A DNA stretch of 19,209 nucleotides, from contig JAGGXL010000113.1 of assembly GCA_021163085.1 (NCBI GenBank), positions 1 through 19,209 on the forward strand. The letters are read 5' to 3'. How positions within the stretch are numbered: the first letter of the stretch is position 1; each line of letters begins with the position of its first letter. Shown here in pieces: positions 15,199-19,209 of this stretch. The translations under genes and the position numbers were made by a program. The notes below the pieces were generated by a model. That model had not been told where the DNA came from and searched no databases. It was given only the letters and a program-made list of their open reading frames with translations. The DNA comes from Thermodesulfobacterium sp. (GTDB taxonomy: Bacteria > Desulfobacterota > Thermodesulfobacteria > Thermodesulfobacteriales > Thermodesulfobacteriaceae).

Positions 15199-15428
15199 AG
15201 CTTTCCGGCTTTTTTCAATTCTTCTACAAATTTGTCATAGACATTAACTTTTTTTCCAATTTTTTTAGGGATATTAACTCCTCTTTTTCTCAGTTCATTT
15301 ACGATTTTATTCACTTGAAATTTACTTATTCCTAATCTCTCTGCAATTTCAGAAGCACTCATGTTAGCATAATTTTCATATACAAACTTAACATCTTCTA
15401 TTGTTATTTTTCTTCCTCTTTTTCTCAT
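15195..15428 (-). CDS. Small helix-turn-helix DNA-binding protein
   Basis: This is a 77-residue, highly basic protein. Residues 23-45 (MSASEIAERLGISKFQVNKIVNEL, split by the turn at GIS) form a clear helix-turn-helix of the homeodomain-like or winged-helix kind. Basic flanks precede it (MRKRGRK) and follow it (KKIGKK). There is no effector domain. AGAGGA lies about 11 nt before the ATG at 15428. It is the last gene of the leftward pst-argJ-surE series but is separated from surE by a 100-bp AT-rich gap that could hold its own promoter. Convergent overlap with ribF by 4 nt supports it being a real, selected gene boundary. Target unknown. Confidence 0.75.
   Translation of the reverse strand: MRKRGRKITIEDVKFVYENYANMSASEIAERLGISKFQVNKIVNELRKRGVNIPKKIGKKVNVYDKFVEELKKAGKL
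15197..15215 (+). terminator. Weak candidate terminator after ribF
   Basis: AAAGC (15197-15201), a 6-nt loop and GCTTT (15208-15212) can pair, and the second arm runs into six T residues (15210-15215). The stem has only 5 bp and lies within the 3' end of the converging gene, so efficiency is doubtful. Confidence 0.3.
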
Positions 15429-15528
15429 TTTTAAAATATCCTCTTTTATGTTTTATATATTAAAAATTAAACTAAATTTTACAAATATCAAGATAGAAAA
15501 AAATAAGTTTTAACGAAAATTAAAAGTC

Positions 15529-16293
15529 CTAAAATTCTATAATTAGTTTGTTTTTAATTTGTTTAAGTTTATTTAACGAAACATAGTTTGTTAAATCAAA
15601 ATGAATAGGTGTGATAGTAATATATCCTTCTTTTAAAGCTATTACATCTGTATCAGAATCTTTTTCTGTGTGTTCATCTGCTCCCTGCCAGTAATAAACT
15701 CTATCATGAAGATCGATTCTTTTGTCAAAAATTTCTTTCAACTTAGCTGTGGATTGTCTGACAAATTTAATTCCTTTAATTTTATGTGGGTTTATTTGTG
15801 GTATATTTATATTTAAACAAAAAGGTAAATCAAGGGGTAAACTAAAAATATGCTTTACAAAAATACTTATAAAATTTGCTGCAAAACAATAATCTATATC
15901 TTTATAAGCGTCTATAGAGACTGCAATAGAAGGGTATCCAAGCATTTTTGCTTCGGTTGCTGCTGAAACTGTTCCAGAGTATAAAAGGTTAATTCCTACA
16001 TTCGCTCCTCTATTAATACCAGAAACCACAAGATCTGCAGGTCCTACAAGTTCGTGAATAGCAAGTTTTACACAATCAGCAGGTGTTCCATTTATAGCAT
16101 AACCCCAGAAATATTTTCCTCTTCTGACTTTTGTAACTCTTAAAGGTTGTTCTATAGTGATAGCATGTCCTACAGCACTTCTTTCAGATTCAGGAGCAAC
16201 TATATAAATCTGATGTTCAAGGCTTAGAACTTCATATAAAGCACAAAGACCTTCTGCATAAATTCCATCGTCATTTGTAAGTAATATTTTCAT
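15529..16293 (-). CDS. surE: 5'/3'-nucleotidase SurE
   Basis: SurE is a metal-dependent phosphatase that acts on nucleoside 5'- and 3'-monophosphates and is linked to stationary-phase survival. The 254-residue protein starts MKILLTNDDGIYAEG with metal ligands D8 and D9. It continues with S39 in SERSAVGHAIT and N94 in SGINRGANVG, plus GTPADCVK and YSGTVSAA. The ATG overlaps the argJ stop as ATGA, so translation is probably coupled. Being in a transcript with a phosphate importer is compatible with phosphate salvage, but that link is inference. Confidence 0.97.
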   Translation of the reverse strand: MKILLTNDDGIYAEGLCALYEVLSLEHQIYIVAPESERSAVGHAITIEQPLRVTKVRRGKYFWGYAINGTPADCVKLAIHELVGPADLVVSGINRGANVGINLLYSGTVSAATEAKMLGYPSIAVSIDAYKDIDYCFAANFISIFVKHIFSLPLDLPFCLNINIPQINPHKIKGIKFVRQSTAKLKEIFDKRIDLHDRVYYWQGADEHTEKDSDTDVIALKEGYITITPIHFDLTNYVSLNKLKQIKNKLIIEF

Positions 16294-17435
16294 GTCCTGT
16301 AATATGCATTTATTCGAATATAATCCTCAGTTAAATCAGTAGTTAAAACTTCACAACTTAATTTTCCCTTTTTAAGTTTAATCAAAAGCTCTATCTCAGG
16401 TTTTCTCATTTCTTCTTTTATTTCTTCCTCATTTTTTAAAACTTTTAAATTGGCAATCCAAGGTACTCCGTTAAGATAAATTTCTATTTCTTCTGGAACA
16501 AATTTAATTCCTGTTTTTCCAAGTGCTGAAAATATTCTTCCCCAGTTTAGATCTTCTCCATAAAAAGCTGTTTTCACCAAAGGTGAATTAGCAACAGACT
16601 CAGCAAATAATTTTGCCTCTTTTTTGGTCTGAGCTCCTTTTATCACAATTCTTATAACTTTACTTGCCCCTTCTCCATCTTTAACTATAAAATATGCCAG
16701 TTCCTTAGCCACTTCTAAGCAGGTGGCTTCAAAATTTTTCCAGTTTCTAACTTCTTTAAGATTACTGCACAACATGTATACTGTATCGTTTGTACTTGTG
16801 TCTCCATCTACACTAATTCTGTTAAAACTATATTCTGCTACTTTAGGAAGAACTCTTTTTAAATAGTCCTTGGAAACCTGAGCATCAGTTAAAATAAAAG
16901 CAAGCATGGTAGCCATATTGGGAGCTATCATTCCGGCTCCTTTGGCTACTCCGAATACCACGATGTCTTCTTCTGTTTTTTTAGATATTACTTTAGGAAA
17001 AGTATCGGTAGTCATGATTGCCTTGGCAAAATGAATATAATTTTGAGATGAAAGACCAGAGATTAAATCATCAATTTTTGATAAAAATTTTTCTAATGGT
17101 AATTGTTCACCTATAACTCCTGTTGAAGCTGGAAGCAAACTTTTATATGGAATATTTAACTTTTTTGAAACCTCTTTTATAAGAGTTAGAGCTCTTTTAA
17201 TTCCCTCTTCTCCTGTGCATGCATTAGCGACTCCGCTGTTAGCTATTACACCATAAATCTCCTTTTGCTTAATAAATTTTTTCCCAAGCCAAACAGGAGC
17301 AGCTTTTACTGTATTTGTAGTAAAAACCCCCCAGCAAGTAAGTTTTCTGGGGGAATAAATCAGACCAAAATCAGGTTTATTTCCCTTTATTCCACAGCTA
17401 ATTCCTGAAAAAAGAAAACCTTCTGGAACAAGCAT
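16290..17435 (-). CDS. argJ: Bifunctional glutamate N-acetyltransferase / ornithine acetyltransferase
   Basis: ArgJ moves the acetyl group from N-acetylornithine to glutamate in the cyclic arginine pathway, and in bifunctional forms also acetylates glutamate from acetyl-CoA. The 381-residue precursor should cleave itself before T176 in KGAGMIAPNMATML, making alpha and beta chains with Thr176 as nucleophile. Other family segments are NSGVANACTG (66-75), PASTGVIGE and DGDTSTND. The ATG at 17435 has AAGGAGAGAG before it, 14 nt after the pstB stop. It overlaps surE by 4 nt. Mono- versus bifunctionality cannot be read from sequence by eye. Confidence 0.96.
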   Translation of the reverse strand: MLVPEGFLFSGISCGIKGNKPDFGLIYSPRKLTCWGVFTTNTVKAAPVWLGKKFIKQKEIYGVIANSGVANACTGEEGIKRALTLIKEVSKKLNIPYKSLLPASTGVIGEQLPLEKFLSKIDDLISGLSSQNYIHFAKAIMTTDTFPKVISKKTEEDIVVFGVAKGAGMIAPNMATMLAFILTDAQVSKDYLKRVLPKVAEYSFNRISVDGDTSTNDTVYMLCSNLKEVRNWKNFEATCLEVAKELAYFIVKDGEGASKVIRIVIKGAQTKKEAKLFAESVANSPLVKTAFYGEDLNWGRIFSALGKTGIKFVPEEIEIYLNGVPWIANLKVLKNEEEIKEEMRKPEIELLIKLKKGKLSCEVLTTDLTEDYIRINAYYRT

Positions 17436-17449
17436 ATTCTCTCTCCTTT

Positions 17450-18208
17450 TTAACCAAATCTTCCTGTAATATAATCTTCTGTTAATTTCTTTTCTGGTGT
17501 AGTGAAAATCTTTTCTGTTGGACCGATCTCTATTAATTCTCCCAAATACATAAAAGCTGTATAATCAGATATTCTTGCTGCCTGTTGCATATTGTGAGTA
17601 ACTATTACTATAGTTATTTTTGATTTTAACTTTACAATCAATTCTTCTATTTTTGAAGTAGAAATAGGATCAAGAGCAGAGGTTGGTTCATCAAATAAAA
17701 GCACCTTGGGTTCTACCGCAATAGCTCTTGCTATACAAAGCCTTTGCTGTTGCCCTCCGGAAAGAGAAAAAGCATTTTCTTTCAGCTTATCTTTTACCTC
17801 ATCCCAAAGAGCTGCATCTATAAGAGCTTTTTCAACTCTTTCCTTTAGTTCAGAACCCTTAATACCTTTTAATCTCAATCCATAAGCTACATTATCAAAT
17901 ATACTCATCGGAAAAGGAGTCGGCTTCTGAAAAACCATACCTATTTTAGCTCTAAGACTAATCAGATCTACATTTTTGTCTAAAATATTTTTCCCTTCAA
18001 AATTTATCTTCCCTTCATACCTATTTCCCACATATAAATCGTGCATTCTATTCAAACACCTTAAAAAGGTGGTTTTCCCACAACCAGACGGACCTATTAA
18101 AGCAGTAATTTTGTTTCTATAAATATATAAATTGATATTTTTAAGAACAAGTTTTTCTCCGTAATAAAAATTTAAATTTTTAACCTCTATTTCTATGTTT
18201 TTTTCCAT
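17450..18208 (-). CDS. pstB: Phosphate ABC transporter ATP-binding protein PstB
   Basis: PstB is the ATPase of the high-affinity phosphate importer PstSCAB at the inner face of the membrane. The 252-residue protein shows Walker A GPSGCGKTT (39-47), Q-loop Q94 in VFQKPTPFPMSI, which is typical of PstB, signature LSGGQQQR (149-156), Walker B LLFDEP (170-175) and switch H205. The frame extends upstream to 18283 inside pstA, but the ATG at 18208 gives the usual N-terminus with a modest AAGAGA site, 13 nt after the pstA stop. A phoU gene, often next, is absent; argJ follows instead. Confidence 0.97.
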   Translation of the reverse strand: MEKNIEIEVKNLNFYYGEKLVLKNINLYIYRNKITALIGPSGCGKTTFLRCLNRMHDLYVGNRYEGKINFEGKNILDKNVDLISLRAKIGMVFQKPTPFPMSIFDNVAYGLRLKGIKGSELKERVEKALIDAALWDEVKDKLKENAFSLSGGQQQRLCIARAIAVEPKVLLFDEPTSALDPISTSKIEELIVKLKSKITIVIVTHNMQQAARISDYTAFMYLGELIEIGPTEKIFTTPEKKLTEDYITGRFG

Positions 18209-18221
18209 TTCGTCTCTTTGA

Positions 18222-19085
18222 CTATCTTTTCTCTTTCCATTTAAAAGGATTAAGAGTTCCAAAATAAAGAAGAGCTTTTGCAAGGAGAGAAAGCACCAGC
18301 ACCAAAAGTGTCAAAAATAAAGCAGCAGCCCAGGCTTGCTTATGCCAATAATCATAAGGTCCCATTATGTAATTAAAAATGGTTACAGTAAGAGTTGACA
18401 TTGGTCTAAATAGATCAAAAGAAAGATAGGAATTATTAAAGGATGTAAAAAGAAGGGGAGCTGTTTCTCCGGAAATTCTTGCTACTCCTAGAAGAACACC
18501 GGTCAAAATTCCAAACTTAGCAGCTCTTAAGGTAACATCTTTTACAATCTGCCATTTATATGCTCCGAGTGCATAAGCTGCCTCTCTTAAGGTATGCGGT
18601 ACCAGATCCAGCATTTCATACGTTGTAACACTTATAACAGGAACCATAAGAAGTGCCAAAGCAAAAATTCCAGAAAGTGCATTAAATTGTTTAAAAGGAA
18701 CTACCATTAAAGCATACATCACCGCACCCATAATAATAGATGGCGTGCTTACCATTATATCAGTAATGTTTTTAAGTGCCATAAAAAATTTGGAATTTCT
18801 GCCATATTCTGCATAATAAACTCCAGCACAAATCCCAATAGGAATACCTATCAAAGTGGCTAATGAAGTTATAATGATGTGTCCAACAAAAGCGTGTCTC
18901 AACCCACCGCCTTCAACACCAGGAGGTGTGGGATCTTGCAAAAAAAGGTCAAGAGTAAGATATCTGAAACCATTTACAAATAAAGTCCCCAAAATCCAAA
19001 AAAGCCAGAATAATCCGTATAAAGCAGTTAAAAAAGAAATAAAAAGCATAACACCGTTAATCACTTTTCTTCTATATATTCTCAT
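18222..19085 (-). CDS. pstA: Phosphate ABC transporter permease PstA
   Basis: This is one of two inner-membrane permease subunits of the phosphate importer. The 287-residue protein has a long N-terminal membrane segment (about 10-37), a periplasmic loop containing PTPPGVEGGGLRHAFVG, then about five more membrane helices. The ABC-permease EAA loop at about 168-186 (EAAYALGAYKWQIVKDVTL) contacts PstB. I prefer the ATG at 19085: it overlaps the pstC stop as ATGA and has AGAAGAG at a suitable distance. An ATG at 19091 would add two residues. Confidence 0.95.
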   Translation of the reverse strand: MRIYRRKVINGVMLFISFLTALYGLFWLFWILGTLFVNGFRYLTLDLFLQDPTPPGVEGGGLRHAFVGHIIITSLATLIGIPIGICAGVYYAEYGRNSKFFMALKNITDIMVSTPSIIMGAVMYALMVVPFKQFNALSGIFALALLMVPVISVTTYEMLDLVPHTLREAAYALGAYKWQIVKDVTLRAAKFGILTGVLLGVARISGETAPLLFTSFNNSYLSFDLFRPMSTLTVTIFNYIMGPYDYWHKQAWAAALFLTLLVLVLSLLAKALLYFGTLNPFKWKEKR

Positions 19086-19209
19086 TTCCATCTCTTCTGT
19101 AAGCGTAATACCATAATTTTGGCAAAACTAAGTATTATAAACGAAAGAACAAAAAGAATAAGAGATAAATAAAAAAGAGAAGAAAGATAAAGAGGTGTAT
19201 CTGCTTCAG
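19082..19209 (-). CDS. pstC: Phosphate ABC transporter permease PstC, C-terminal end (partial)
   Basis: Reading leftward from the window edge, 41 codons are open to a TGA at 19084-19082. They encode a final membrane helix (YLSSLFYLSLILFVLSFIII region) and a short basic tail, KRWK. Position directly before pstA, the hydrophobic helix and the 4-nt stop-start overlap fit the end of pstC. The fragment alone is too short for a sequence-based family call, so the name rests mainly on context. Confidence 0.75.
   Translation of the reverse strand, partial: EADTPLYLSSLFYLSLILFVLSFIILSFAKIMVLRLQKRWK

Noticed and set aside
18209..18283. Upstream extension of pstB into pstA
   Set aside because: The added residues are an antisense-free but out-of-frame reading of the pstA end; ATG 18208 gives the normal PstB length.
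1..19209. CRISPR arrays, insertion sequences, tRNA or rRNA genes, long direct repeats
   Set aside because: None seen on reading; the genes are contiguous, with no gap above about 205 bp.

Overview
The window is a gene-dense, low-GC stretch of bacterial chromosome with no mobile element, tRNA, rRNA or CRISPR array that I can see. The lysine-, glutamate- and isoleucine-rich proteins, multihaem c-type cytochrome chemistry, class I desulfoferrodoxin with rubredoxins, and the pheS-pheT-ihfA-merR order seen in Proteobacteria and former Deltaproteobacteria all suggest an anaerobic, probably thermophilic Thermodesulfobacteriota-type organism (Thermodesulfobacterium or a relative). This placement is inference; no marker gene was searched.

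Positions 1-3771 hold a respiratory and sensory block. The first 21 codons of an unidentified gene run leftward off the window. Diverging from it is an exported octahaem cytochrome of the hydroxylamine oxidoreductase (HAO) family. After a 203-bp gap comes a chemoreceptor that combines a periplasmic c-haem site with a C-terminal zinc-binding (CZB-like) domain.

Positions 3812-10348 form one rightward housekeeping block: ruvB, panB, rpmI, rplT, pheS, pheT, an ihfA-type gene and a MerR-like regulator. It covers recombination, pantothenate synthesis, ribosomal proteins, phenylalanyl-tRNA synthetase and nucleoid or transcription control. infC, which usually precedes rpmI-rplT, is missing here.

Positions 10433-11972 are an oxygen-defence and electron-transfer cluster: superoxide reductase, a rubredoxin gene split by a frameshift, a complete rubredoxin, and a HEAT-like helical protein. 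Rubredoxin is the usual electron donor to superoxide reductase, so these genes plausibly work together.

Positions 12015-15198 are prfB, carA and ribF, tightly overlapping. prfB carries the classical +1 programmed frameshift that autoregulates release factor 2. Its terminal UGA overlaps the AUG of carA.

Positions 15195-19209 run leftward: pstC (3' end), pstA, pstB, argJ, surE and a small helix-turn-helix gene. This is a phosphate importer joined to an arginine biosynthesis gene and a nucleotidase. The last small gene converges on ribF with a 4-nt overlap.

I found no convincing unknown multi-gene system. The items most worth a second look are the rubredoxin frameshift at an A6G4 run, possible leaderless starts for ruvB and prfB, an IHF-type protein whose DNA-intercalating proline is Phe, and the haem-plus-zinc chemoreceptor beside the HAO-family cytochrome.
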